From positions 1 through 47,447 of the forward strand of contig JAIXTS010000046.1 of assembly GCA_027483805.1 (NCBI GenBank): a stretch of 47,447 nt of DNA, read 5' to 3'. Each line of letters starts with the position of its first letter. The stretch's first letter is position 1. The stretch is from Azospirillum sp. GTDB taxonomy: Bacteria; Pseudomonadota; Alphaproteobacteria; Azospirillales; Azospirillaceae. Below the pieces are notes generated by a model. That model saw only the letters and a list, made by a program, of their open reading frames with translations, did not search any database and was not told the origin of the DNA. Position numbers and translations under genes: made by a program. Positions 1 through 8,103 of the stretch are shown here, piece after piece.

Positions 1-70
1 ATCCTGCGTATGCCTTCGTGGAGACGTGCCCGGTCCATCTGCCCTCCCAATCAGGGACGACATTAAAACC

Positions 71-112
71 GGACACTTCACGAGCTACATACAAAGGACA
101 TTTCACAAGCTA
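71..112. repeat. Imperfect 17-bp direct repeat, possible insertion-sequence end
   Basis: Two copies of GGACAYTTCACRAGCTA lie at 71-87 and 96-112, 25 bp apart. Repeated short motifs of this kind are typical of IS21-family termini, so this may be the end of an element left of the window. No transposase is present here. The sequence also forms the outer part of the CRISPR leader region. Confidence 0.3.
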
Positions 113-161
113 GCCACAGTAGAAAAATTGCTCTGTTGTCAGAATGGGTTCCAGAGGGTAA

Positions 162-705
162 GTTCAGCGCTGTTCCGCGATTGGAAGCGGATTGAAACCC
201 GATAATTAGATGCGCTCAATTTTCCCTCCAAGGAGTTCAGCGCTGTTCCGCGATTGGAAGCGGATTGAAACTTCCAGTAGTGAAGATATATAAGCTAATA
301 CAATGTTCAGCGCTGTTCCGCGATTGGAAGCGGATTGAAACCCACCAGAGTGTCGTAGCCGTGCTGCAGCTCTTGTGCAAGTTCAGCGCTGTTCCGCGAT
401 TGGAAGCGGATTGAAACATTGGTAAATTGGTCGAAAACAGCTCCCGAAAAATCGTTCAGCGCTGTTCCGCGATTGGAAGCGGATTGAAACCCCAGGTCGA
501 AGCCCGTCATATCGGCGATGCTGGTTCTGGACCGTTCCGCGATTGGAAGCGGGTTGAAACACAGTGTACCAGCACCACCGTGAGATGATGCGAGTTCAGG
601 GCCGTTCCGCGATTGGAAGCGGATTGAAACAGCCTGTATTTCTCACTTGTTTGGCAACCATTTTCACCGTTCAGGACCGTTCCGCGATTGGAAGCGGGTT
701 TGTTC
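162..705 (+). CRISPR. CRISPR array, eight 37-nt repeats, seven spacers
   Basis: Repeats start at 162, 235, 305, 381, 454, 524, 594 and 669. Spacers are 36, 33, 39, 36, 33, 33 and 38 nt. The first five repeats are identical: they begin GTTCAGCGCTGTTCC, contain a CCGC/GCGG stem and end in ATTGAAAC, the usual 8-nt 5' handle of type I/III crRNAs. Repeats 6 to 8 carry substitutions (GTTCTGGACC, GTTCAGGGCC, GTTCAGGACC starts; GCGGGTT in 6 and 8), and repeat 8 loses the GAAAC end. Decay at the right end puts the leader on the left and transcription on the + strand, towards the cas operon. No spacer obviously matches other sequence in the window. Confidence 0.97.
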
Positions 706-785
706 AGGCTTCCGCCAATATGGAGCGCATGAACGGACAGGGCCGTTGCCTGAGCGTGGTTCGCTCTATGGTGGCACGGTCGTCT

Positions 786-808
786 GTTAAAGCCTATGCC
801 CCTTTAAC
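786..808. promoter_or_regulatory. Small inverted repeat ahead of the cas operon
   Basis: GTTAAAG at 786-792 and CTTTAAC at 802-808 form a perfect 7-bp inverted repeat with a 9-nt centre. It lies in the roughly 180-bp gap between the array and the Cas10 start. It could be an operator or a weak hairpin; nothing else identifies it. Confidence 0.25.
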
Positions 809-887
809 CGCGTGACCGAATTCACTTTGCGTAATACAACCTTTATGTCACGATCCTGGTTGCAATGGTCGGACAGGGGCGCATGGG

Positions 888-2645
888 ATGGGGCGTTATC
901 TGCTGTGGGTGGAGGGGGTGGATTTTGGTGCCGCTCTTTATGACACGACTGACCTTTCCTGTATCCGCGGCAGCGGTCTAGCCTTACTTTATGCGTCAAA
1001 AAGGGTGCAGGTCCTCCTGCAGGCTTGTCCCGGCATCTCATCGGTCGATCCGTTATTCGGTGGCGCCTCGCTGGCTGCCATGACCTTTGACGCCGACCCG
1101 GCGTTGGCACGGAACGCCGTTGCCTTTCTGCGCACCGCCCTGGCCAGTGAGGGGGCGGATTGGATCAGTATCCACAAAATCCTGGACCGCATGTCCGGGT
1201 ACGATCCCGATGCGGTCACCTGGGAGGGGGCGCTGCCGCTGGCGCATCTGCGGGTGCTGGTGGCGATGGCCCCAGTGGTGCCGGATGCCGCCGGCGGTGA
1301 CGGCATCGATGCCGCCATCCGCGCCGCGCGGGCTGATCTGCGGGCACGCCAATGGCAAGGACTGGGACCGCCCTTTACCGGCGCCCATGGTGATGCCGTC
1401 CGGCCCGACAAGGCGCGGTTCGGCGGCATCCTGCCGGCCGTGCGGCCGGTGCCCGTGCCCCGGGACTGGGCCGACCGGGAATTTGCCGAGAAAGGGGAGA
1501 GCCGGGCCTGGATGTCGGCCTCCGTCGCGGCGCGGCGTACCTTTGGCCGGCATATGCGGCAATATTTCTACAGCACGGAACTGGACGATGCTGCGCTGGC
1601 GGCACGCTTCGTCAACTCTGTTGATGATATTCCAGGCGACCTGCCGGACACCGACCCGATCAAGGACACGCTGCGCAGCAAGCTGGCGGTGATCTATATC
1701 GACGGCAACGGGTTCACCGACATCAGGGCGCAGATCACGCGGGAGGGTGAGTTGCATCCCCTGACGGTGTTTGCCAACCAGGTGCGCAGCCAGCAACGGC
1801 AGCGGTTCCTGCGGCCTATGCTGGAATTCCTGATCGACCAAAGCCGAGGGGATCATGCGTCGCGTGTGGCGCGTGACATTGATGATCACGAACTTGCCGA
1901 CGATCGTCCCACCCGGTACCAGGCTCTGCGCTTTGAAACCCTGATGTGGGGCGGGGATGAAATGGCGTTCTCCCTGCCGGGATGGTTGGCCCTGTGGTGG
2001 GCGCGGGCCTTTTTCACGCAATGGGCCGATGGCTGGACGGTGCAGGACCATCCCCTGACCCATGGCATGGGGATCGTGATCTGCGACCGCCGCACTCCCT
2101 TGCGCCAGGCCCGCGCCATGGCGGAAAGTTTGGCCGATGCCGCCAAACAGGCCAGGGGCGCGGCGGGGGAGCGTATCGACGCCGTGCAGATCGAGATTTT
2201 TGAAAGCGCCGACCTGCCCGATGGTGGCCATGGGCTGCACGGGCACCGGGCCGCCCTTTATCCGGGACTGGACATGGAAGGGCATACCGGTGCTTTCACC
2301 CTGACGGTGCCGGAACTGGCGGCGCTGCCGGAATTGATCAAGATGCTGCGGGACGAGGAAAAGGGCCTGCCCCGGTCGCAGTTGTACAAGAGACTTCGGG
2401 AACTGAAAACCGGCGCCGGAATGGCGGCGACCGACAGGGTTGTCACCTTGTTCGCCGATTACCTGTCCAAGGCGGGCAAGGGGCGCGACAAGGCGCTGGC
2501 TGCCATCGATGCCTGGGGGGGAACGCGGCCCGCCGGGCTGAAGCTGGCGCTGCTGGCCCAATATTGGGATTACGTTGATCCGTTCGGGGGTGGCTGGCCC
2601 GATCCGCCGAACGCAGACGCTGCCGATACGGGGGCGCGGTCATGA
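888..2645 (+). CDS. cas10: Cas10-like large subunit of a type III CRISPR complex, no HD domain
   Basis: This 585-residue protein is the presumed signalling subunit of the CRISPR complex. A palm-1 signature (VIYIDGNGF, about 268-276) and a palm-2 signature (MWGGDEMAF, about 353-361) are both visible. The second is followed by HGMGIVICD and a P-x4-A-x3-A-x3-L-x2-AK stretch, as in Cas10 cyclase domains. The usual GGDD is GGDE here, with both acidic positions kept. No N-terminal His-Asp nuclease motif is seen and the protein is short for the family, so ssDNase activity is unlikely. By family knowledge, target RNA binding would trigger nucleotide second-messenger synthesis. Its stop overlaps the next start (ATGA). 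The call as Cas10 is firm; the subtype is inferred. Confidence 0.88.
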   Translation: MGRYLLWVEGVDFGAALYDTTDLSCIRGSGLALLYASKRVQVLLQACPGISSVDPLFGGASLAAMTFDADPALARNAVAFLRTALASEGADWISIHKILDRMSGYDPDAVTWEGALPLAHLRVLVAMAPVVPDAAGGDGIDAAIRAARADLRARQWQGLGPPFTGAHGDAVRPDKARFGGILPAVRPVPVPRDWADREFAEKGESRAWMSASVAARRTFGRHMRQYFYSTELDDAALAARFVNSVDDIPGDLPDTDPIKDTLRSKLAVIYIDGNGFTDIRAQITREGELHPLTVFANQVRSQQRQRFLRPMLEFLIDQSRGDHASRVARDIDDHELADDRPTRYQALRFETLMWGGDEMAFSLPGWLALWWARAFFTQWADGWTVQDHPLTHGMGIVICDRRTPLRQARAMAESLADAAKQARGAAGERIDAVQIEIFESADLPDGGHGLHGHRAALYPGLDMEGHTGAFTLTVPELAALPELIKMLRDEEKGLPRSQLYKRLRELKTGAGMAATDRVVTLFADYLSKAGKGRDKALAAIDAWGGTRPAGLKLALLAQYWDYVDPFGGGWPDPPNADAADTGARS

Positions 2646-4432
2646 CCCATCGGCACGAACTGACCATCAGCGTGACCCTGCGCAGCCCCTTCATCCTGCC
2701 CGGCCTGAATGTTGCCAGCCTGGGTATTGATACGCCAGCCCTGCGAGACGAAGCGGGACAGCCCCTGGTTCCGGCCGATCAGGTGAAGGGATTGCTACGG
2801 GCGGCCATGGTTTCGCTGGTCACCGTTGGTGCAGCCAGCCGGCAGGAACTGGTTGAGCTGTTTGGCAAGGCCTCCCCCGATGCTGCCGGGGGCGTCACCG
2901 CTTCCAACGCGCCCGAGCGCGGTGGCTTGATCACGGCCGATCTGGCAGCGGACCTGATGCCGCCTGCCGATCCCCACAGTATCACGCGCATCAAGATCAA
3001 CGATGCCACCGGCGCCGTTCAGCACGGCGCCTTGCAAGTAGTGGAACTGGTGGCGCCCGTCGGTCAGGATGTCCCGTTCACCGGCACCGCCATCCTGCGC
3101 TGTCCGCCGGAACGGCTGGAGCGGTTGGTGGGCCTGCTGGCCAAGGCCTGGGCCCTGGTGCCGGCCATCGGTGGGGCTAAAAGCGCCGGGTTCGGTCGGG
3201 TAACGCAAGCGCGGGTGACGGTTGCCGCCTCCGCCCCGCTATTGCCGGCGGCAGTCGCCGATAAGGCGGTTGACAGTGTCTGGCTGGATGTCAGCTTCGA
3301 CCGGCGGTTGCTGGTCGATGCCAAACGCCTGTCCGATAATGTCTGGCGCGGGTCAGAAATCGTGCCGGGCGCTGCCATCAAGGGGGCGCTGGCCCGCGCG
3401 CTGGAACTGGCTGGGGAGAGACCCGAGGCAGCAGACAGCCCGCTGGGACAGGCACTATCAACCATCCGCATCGGGCACGCCTTTCCAACCGATAAGGATA
3501 GGCGGCTGCTTTGCGACCTGCCGCTGCCCCAATCCCTGGTGCAGTTAGAGCAAGGGGACGGGACGATCCTGGATGCGCTGATGGTGCCGCCAGCCCATAT
3601 CCCGATGGGACGCAATGGCGCCGTACCCGCCTATGTCGGCGACTGGAAAAACGGAAAACGACCGGACCATCTGCCGTCATCCGACATGGCCGCATTGCCG
3701 CGTATCCACACCAGGATCGGCGAAGGCTATACGGCGGCCGAGGGCGACCTTTATGTCGATATCGGTCTGTCGCCCTGGCGGGATGCGACGGCGAGTGAAC
3801 CCCGGTTCTGGCGGTTGCGGATTGATCGCAACGGGGCCGATCCGGTCTGTTTCGCCCGCTTCATTGCGCTGTTGTGCCAGAGCGGGCTGGATGGCGTCGG
3901 CACGACCGGTGCCAAAGCGACGTTCCGGGAGGCAACCCCACCGCCGGGACTGAATATTGGCCCTGTATCCACGCCAACGGGCGACCTGTGGGCCGTGACC
4001 CTGATCACCCCGGCCCTGATGCTGCCGCACGACGTAGGTAATGCCCTGCACGGTGCGTATCAGGAATATTGGCGGCGGGCGCTGGACCAGCCGGACCTGA
4101 TCCTGCGCAATCTTTTCGCGCGGCACCGACTGGCCGGTGGCTATATTGCTATGCGGCGACGCCATTTCGGCCCATCCGCCTATCGGCCATTCCTGTTGAC
4201 GGAACCGGGGACGGTGTTTCTGCTGCAAGGTCCACTGGGGGCCGCCCTGAAACGTCGCCTGGGTACGGGTCTGCCGGCCCGTGGCGCCAATGGTGGTTGG
4301 GCGACGGACTGGCGGACCTGTCCCTTCCTACCGGAAAACGGGTTCGGCGATTTCCGCCTGAACCTGGTCGATCATGCACAGCTGGGACAGGGGATGCATG
4401 GCGTCGCCCGGGCGGAGGATGCGGATGTCTGA
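2642..4432 (+). CDS. Fused RAMP protein: Cas7-like repeats with a Cas5/Csx10-like C-terminus
   Basis: This 596-residue protein is a backbone subunit of the crRNA complex. Residues 1-195 form a Csm3/Cas7-like unit with an acidic loop (GIDTPALRD, 28-36; D30 sits where Csm3 has its RNA-cleaving Asp), the VPADQVKGLLR helix (43-53), a TRIKINDATG strand (115-124) and a glycine loop GGAKSAGFGR (177-186). Residues 210-430 look like a second RAMP unit (VPGAAIKGALARAL, 241-254). Residues about 445-590 have the GGYIAM... PFLLTEPGTVFLL... FGDFRLN pattern of Csx10/Cas5-type proteins. Fusion of Cas7 and Cas5 is known from type III-D2 (Cas7-Cas5-Cas11). I could not identify a Cas11 part. It overlaps both neighbours by short stretches. 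Confidence 0.78.
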   Translation: MTHRHELTISVTLRSPFILPGLNVASLGIDTPALRDEAGQPLVPADQVKGLLRAAMVSLVTVGAASRQELVELFGKASPDAAGGVTASNAPERGGLITADLAADLMPPADPHSITRIKINDATGAVQHGALQVVELVAPVGQDVPFTGTAILRCPPERLERLVGLLAKAWALVPAIGGAKSAGFGRVTQARVTVAASAPLLPAAVADKAVDSVWLDVSFDRRLLVDAKRLSDNVWRGSEIVPGAAIKGALARALELAGERPEAADSPLGQALSTIRIGHAFPTDKDRRLLCDLPLPQSLVQLEQGDGTILDALMVPPAHIPMGRNGAVPAYVGDWKNGKRPDHLPSSDMAALPRIHTRIGEGYTAAEGDLYVDIGLSPWRDATASEPRFWRLRIDRNGADPVCFARFIALLCQSGLDGVGTTGAKATFREATPPPGLNIGPVSTPTGDLWAVTLITPALMLPHDVGNALHGAYQEYWRRALDQPDLILRNLFARHRLAGGYIAMRRRHFGPSAYRPFLLTEPGTVFLLQGPLGAALKRRLGTGLPARGANGGWATDWRTCPFLPENGFGDFRLNLVDHAQLGQGMHGVARAEDADV

Positions 4433-5735
4433 TGATCCAGGCATGGGCCTGCACCCGTATCGTATGGAAATCAAGGCTTGGCTGGTTGCCGAAAGCCCCC
4501 TGCATCTAGGCGATGGCGGGGTGGAAAGCGGGCGGCTGAAGAAATCCGACAAGGATGAGGACCCGCTGCTGTCCACCCTGCTGCGGGATGCCAATGACCG
4601 GCCCTTCATTCCCGGTTCATCGCTAAAGGGACTGTTGCGCGGCCTGATTGCCGACCGCGCGCAGGCGGACGCCATGTTCGGGGTGCCAAAACTGGACAGG
4701 AGTAACCATGGCAGAATGAGCCATGTCGTCGTCTGGGGGGGAACCTGCATCCCAGGACCGGTGAAGGAGGCCCCCTATGGCACGCAATTGCGCGGCGACA
4801 GTTTCGCCGCCGCCCGTACAGCCATCAACCCGGAGACCGGCACAGCGGACGCGCATAAGCTGTTCTTTCAGGAGATGCTGGCACCCGGCACGCGGATCCC
4901 GCTTGACATGCTGTTGATCGCCGATGACGGGCAGACGCTGGACCGCCAATGGCAGGCCTTGCTACCGCTGCTGGCGCGATTGGCGCTAGGCACGCAGCTG
5001 GGCAAGGGTAAGAGCGATGGGCAAGGCCGCGTGCGCTTGTTGTCCGGCAATCTCGTGGTTACCCGCAGCGCCTTGCAGGGTGATGGGAGGATGTCGGCGA
5101 CACCCGTGCCTGTCCCCGATCTTTCGCAAGTGAAACCAACGGCGGTTGCCGGCAAATGCTGGACCCTGACGTTGACCTGCCCCGGCCCCTTCGCCGTGCT
5201 GGACAGTTCCAAAAAACGCGACCGCAAGGCCGGGCAGGAGGCGGACAAGGACAATCCAGCATTGGCGGCGCAGACGTTGGGTGGCGACCTACCGCACATT
5301 CCCGGCGCCAGCCTGATGGGAGCCCTGCGTGCGCAGGCACGCTGGCTGCGGGCGTTGACGGGCGAACTTGGTGACGGCGCCCCGTCGGGCGACGCCCCCG
5401 CTGTCCGCGCCCTGTTTGGCACGACGGGCCATAGGGGTCGGTTGTCGCTGGAACAACTGACGGTTACCTCCGGAACGAAATGGGACGTCACCTCGGTCAA
5501 GCTGGACCGTTTCTCAGGCGCGCCCATCGACGGCGCCCTGTTCACCACCAGAACTTATACCGGGGTCGCGGCCACGGCTACCTTGCGGCTGATGCCGGAC
5601 GCTGACGATGATGCGACGAGCTTGGCCGAGGAATTGTTCGCCGCCATCCGAGATGATGGTTTGATGCTGGGGCATGGCACCAACAAGGGCTTTGGCTGGT
5701 TCGACGTGGCGGTGCAGGAGGACATAAATGGCTGA
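4425..5735 (+). CDS. Tandem Cas7 fusion (two Csm3-like RAMP units)
   Basis: This 436-residue protein joins two Cas7-type RNA-binding/cleaving units. The first (about 10-215) has the SPLHLGDGG start, an acidic DKDEDP loop and the IPGSSLKGLLRGL motif. The second (about 240-430) has DKDNPAL, IPGASLMGALRAQ and a Csm3-like VKLDRFSG...GALF strand, then a final GHGTNKGFGW glycine loop. Acidic residues before each IPGS motif suggest both units could cleave target RNA. The start at 4425 is preferred because GGAGG (4414-4418) precedes it at normal spacing. It overlaps the previous gene by 8 bp and the next by 8 bp, implying translational coupling. It corresponds best to the Cas7-2x subunit of type III-D2 complexes (inference). 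Confidence 0.8.
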   Translation: MSDDPGMGLHPYRMEIKAWLVAESPLHLGDGGVESGRLKKSDKDEDPLLSTLLRDANDRPFIPGSSLKGLLRGLIADRAQADAMFGVPKLDRSNHGRMSHVVVWGGTCIPGPVKEAPYGTQLRGDSFAAARTAINPETGTADAHKLFFQEMLAPGTRIPLDMLLIADDGQTLDRQWQALLPLLARLALGTQLGKGKSDGQGRVRLLSGNLVVTRSALQGDGRMSATPVPVPDLSQVKPTAVAGKCWTLTLTCPGPFAVLDSSKKRDRKAGQEADKDNPALAAQTLGGDLPHIPGASLMGALRAQARWLRALTGELGDGAPSGDAPAVRALFGTTGHRGRLSLEQLTVTSGTKWDVTSVKLDRFSGAPIDGALFTTRTYTGVAATATLRLMPDADDDATSLAEELFAAIRDDGLMLGHGTNKGFGWFDVAVQEDING

Positions 5736-8103
5736 AGATCCCCGCTTGGCCACGCTCAAGGCGAAACTGATCGCAGCCTGCGAACGGCTGCTGGATGAGC
5801 CCGGTGCCAAATTGCGGCGTGAGGTGATCTTCGACGATCTCGCCGATAAACTGTATGATCAGTTGATGGATGCTGGCGACGCTGTCGATGATCCCGATGC
5901 AACCGCCACGGAATTCAGGTCCGAACTCTCGCGCCTGTTCGCGCCTGCCCCGCAGGCGCGCCTGGGCAAACAATCGGCGTCGTCAGTGGCAAGACTGCCC
6001 ACGGGATCGGGCAAACCTCGCGAACCCGTGCCCTTGCACCTTCTGACATCTCCCTACCGGTTCGTGAAATTGAACGATAAGGTCGTGGTGGCGGAAACGC
6101 CTCAACCCCTGTGCCAGCCCCGACCGGGCGGGTTCACCGGTCGCATCAATGTTGAATGGGCCGTTGAAACCCCGATGCTGATTGGCGAGGAGAAGGACGA
6201 GCTGTCGCGGCCTCTGCGCCTCCCGGATGGTCGCTATGCCATTCCCGGCGCAACGCTGCGCGGCATGGTGCGGGCCTCGGCGGAGATCGTGGCGGGTGCG
6301 CGCCTGTCACAGATCAATGGTCATCATCGCTATGGGTTAAGGGATTTCACGCATCCCCTGGTCCGACCGCCGGAGGATGAGAAGAAGTCTCTGCTGCACG
6401 CCGACAGGGTAAAGGCAGGCTGGTTGCGTTATGATGAAGCCAGCGGCGAAGCCCACATCACACCATGTGCCAGCTGGCGGCGGATTGCTCACGATGATCT
6501 GCGTGGTCTGTTGAAGGTAACAGCAGAAAGTGATCAGTACCGTTGGCGTGCCCGATGGCTTGCTACACCTATGGTGGACCGTTATGCCGCCGCCGGTTTC
6601 AAGATTGTCGGAGGGCGGGCACCGCGTATCGATTTCGACACGGCACCCGTGCTGATTTTCCACCGCACAGGCACCGGGCCGTCGGATGGCGTAGCGAAGC
6701 CGAATGCCGCTGGTGAGCCCGGACGGCTGGTCTTTTCCAACCGGTCACCGGCGGCACCACCTGCCGAGATCATCCGCCAAGCTGAGGCGCGTGGCGGTGC
6801 GGGGCAGCCAAAGAAGAACGAATATGTCTTCTTCGTTGACCCCATGGCCCAGCCGTTCAAAGTGGACGCGAAGGCCTGGGATCGGTTCTGGCTGATCAAC
6901 ACCAAACCGGCCCGCCGCCGCCGCGAACCGGATGGCAGCCTGGCCGTGCTGTGGTCGACGCTGAAAGCCGGCGGGAAGGTTCCGGTTTTCTATGTGCAGG
7001 AGAAGGATGGTTCGCCGGAGACCCTGCAACTGGGTCTCACCCGTTTCTTCAAGATCGCCCACGCCCATTCGGTGCGCGACCTGCTGGACAAGGAACGGGG
7101 GCAGCCGCACGCGCAGCCCGCCGCACCCGGTGCGTTCAAGCCTGATCTGGTGGAATCCCTGTTCGGTCATGTTCTGGAGGCCGACGATTTCTCTCCGTCG
7201 GCGCCAAATGGTCAGTCTGTGGCCCGCAAGGGGCGCGTCGCTTTTGGTTTCGCCTATCTCGACAATTCGTGTGAAGCAGAGGAAACTGGAACCATCCGCA
7301 CGGTGATGGGTGCCCCGCGCGCTTCATTCGCGCCGTTCTACCTCGCGGGCCGCATTAAGGATTATTCCCACCCCGAGGCCCGGCTGGCGGGCCGCAAGCG
7401 CTATGTTCCGCGTTTCCGGTCCCAGGATCTGGCATCGGCGCCGGCACGGCTGGTCGCCAGCCTGACGCATCAAGTCAGCCGCCTGGGACGCACCTCCGAG
7501 CAACTGAACGAAATTGGCAGCGACCTCCGTCTGTTGCGCCACCAGCGCGACGGCGGCGAACTGACGTTCCGTAGCGATATTCGTATCCAAAATGTCAGCC
7601 CCGTTGAACTGGGATTGCTGCTCTGGGTGCTGACCCATGGCGGTGATCCTGCCAAACCCTATCGTCACCAGATCGGTCGGGCCAAGCCGTTTGGCGCGGG
7701 GCAGGTGCGGGTGCGCGCGCTGCGCCTGACCCTGCAACCGCATGATCCGGCGGGTCCATCCCTGCTGCAACCGCCAGACGCTACTGAACGGCCGGGCACT
7801 GGCGGCGAAGGCTGGACGGATGGCACGCTGTCCTTACGCCCCTTCCTGTCGGCGTTCGGGGCATTCATGGCGCGGAATTGGACCGGATGGCCCAACGTGC
7901 GGCCCGTGACACAGTGGCTGCGATCCTGCCGGCCGGATTGGGGCGCGGAACAGGTCGGGCAAAGACCGGAACCGGAGGGCCGCTTCAGTTATCCTGAACT
8001 GAAGGAGTTCAATATTATCCGAAGGGTTGTGAAGATGGACAACAAGCCGACCGAACCGCATCCAGACAATCCTGTTTCGCTTCTGGGCGTGCCGATAAAA
8101 TAA
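5728..8103 (+). CDS. Large RAMP protein of the TIGR03986 type (Cas7 with insertion)
   Basis: This 791-residue protein has split RAMP motifs separated by long insertions. After a variable N-terminus (1-100) comes VPLHLLTSPYRFV, a RAMP strand with VEWAVETPMLIGEEKDEL, then YAIPGATLRGMVRASAEI (about 171-188). The C-terminal RAMP signature is ELGLLLWVLTHG...GRAKPFGAGQVRVRAL. This pattern matches the CRISPR-associated TIGR03986 family, which I believe corresponds to the Cas7-insertion subunit of type III-D2-like complexes; the family name comes from memory, not a search. The acidic KDE before the IPGAT motif may be a cleavage site. Its last 89 bp overlap tail-to-tail with the CorA-like gene on the other strand. 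Confidence 0.8.
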   Translation: MAEDPRLATLKAKLIAACERLLDEPGAKLRREVIFDDLADKLYDQLMDAGDAVDDPDATATEFRSELSRLFAPAPQARLGKQSASSVARLPTGSGKPREPVPLHLLTSPYRFVKLNDKVVVAETPQPLCQPRPGGFTGRINVEWAVETPMLIGEEKDELSRPLRLPDGRYAIPGATLRGMVRASAEIVAGARLSQINGHHRYGLRDFTHPLVRPPEDEKKSLLHADRVKAGWLRYDEASGEAHITPCASWRRIAHDDLRGLLKVTAESDQYRWRARWLATPMVDRYAAAGFKIVGGRAPRIDFDTAPVLIFHRTGTGPSDGVAKPNAAGEPGRLVFSNRSPAAPPAEIIRQAEARGGAGQPKKNEYVFFVDPMAQPFKVDAKAWDRFWLINTKPARRRREPDGSLAVLWSTLKAGGKVPVFYVQEKDGSPETLQLGLTRFFKIAHAHSVRDLLDKERGQPHAQPAAPGAFKPDLVESLFGHVLEADDFSPSAPNGQSVARKGRVAFGFAYLDNSCEAEETGTIRTVMGAPRASFAPFYLAGRIKDYSHPEARLAGRKRYVPRFRSQDLASAPARLVASLTHQVSRLGRTSEQLNEIGSDLRLLRHQRDGGELTFRSDIRIQNVSPVELGLLLWVLTHGGDPAKPYRHQIGRAKPFGAGQVRVRALRLTLQPHDPAGPSLLQPPDATERPGTGGEGWTDGTLSLRPFLSAFGAFMARNWTGWPNVRPVTQWLRSCRPDWGAEQVGQRPEPEGRFSYPELKEFNIIRRVVKMDNKPTEPHPDNPVSLLGVPIK

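Noticed and set aside
237-815. Short open frames across the CRISPR array
   Set aside because: They are repeat-spacer translations; the periodic peptide (FNPLPIAEQR) is the repeat itself.
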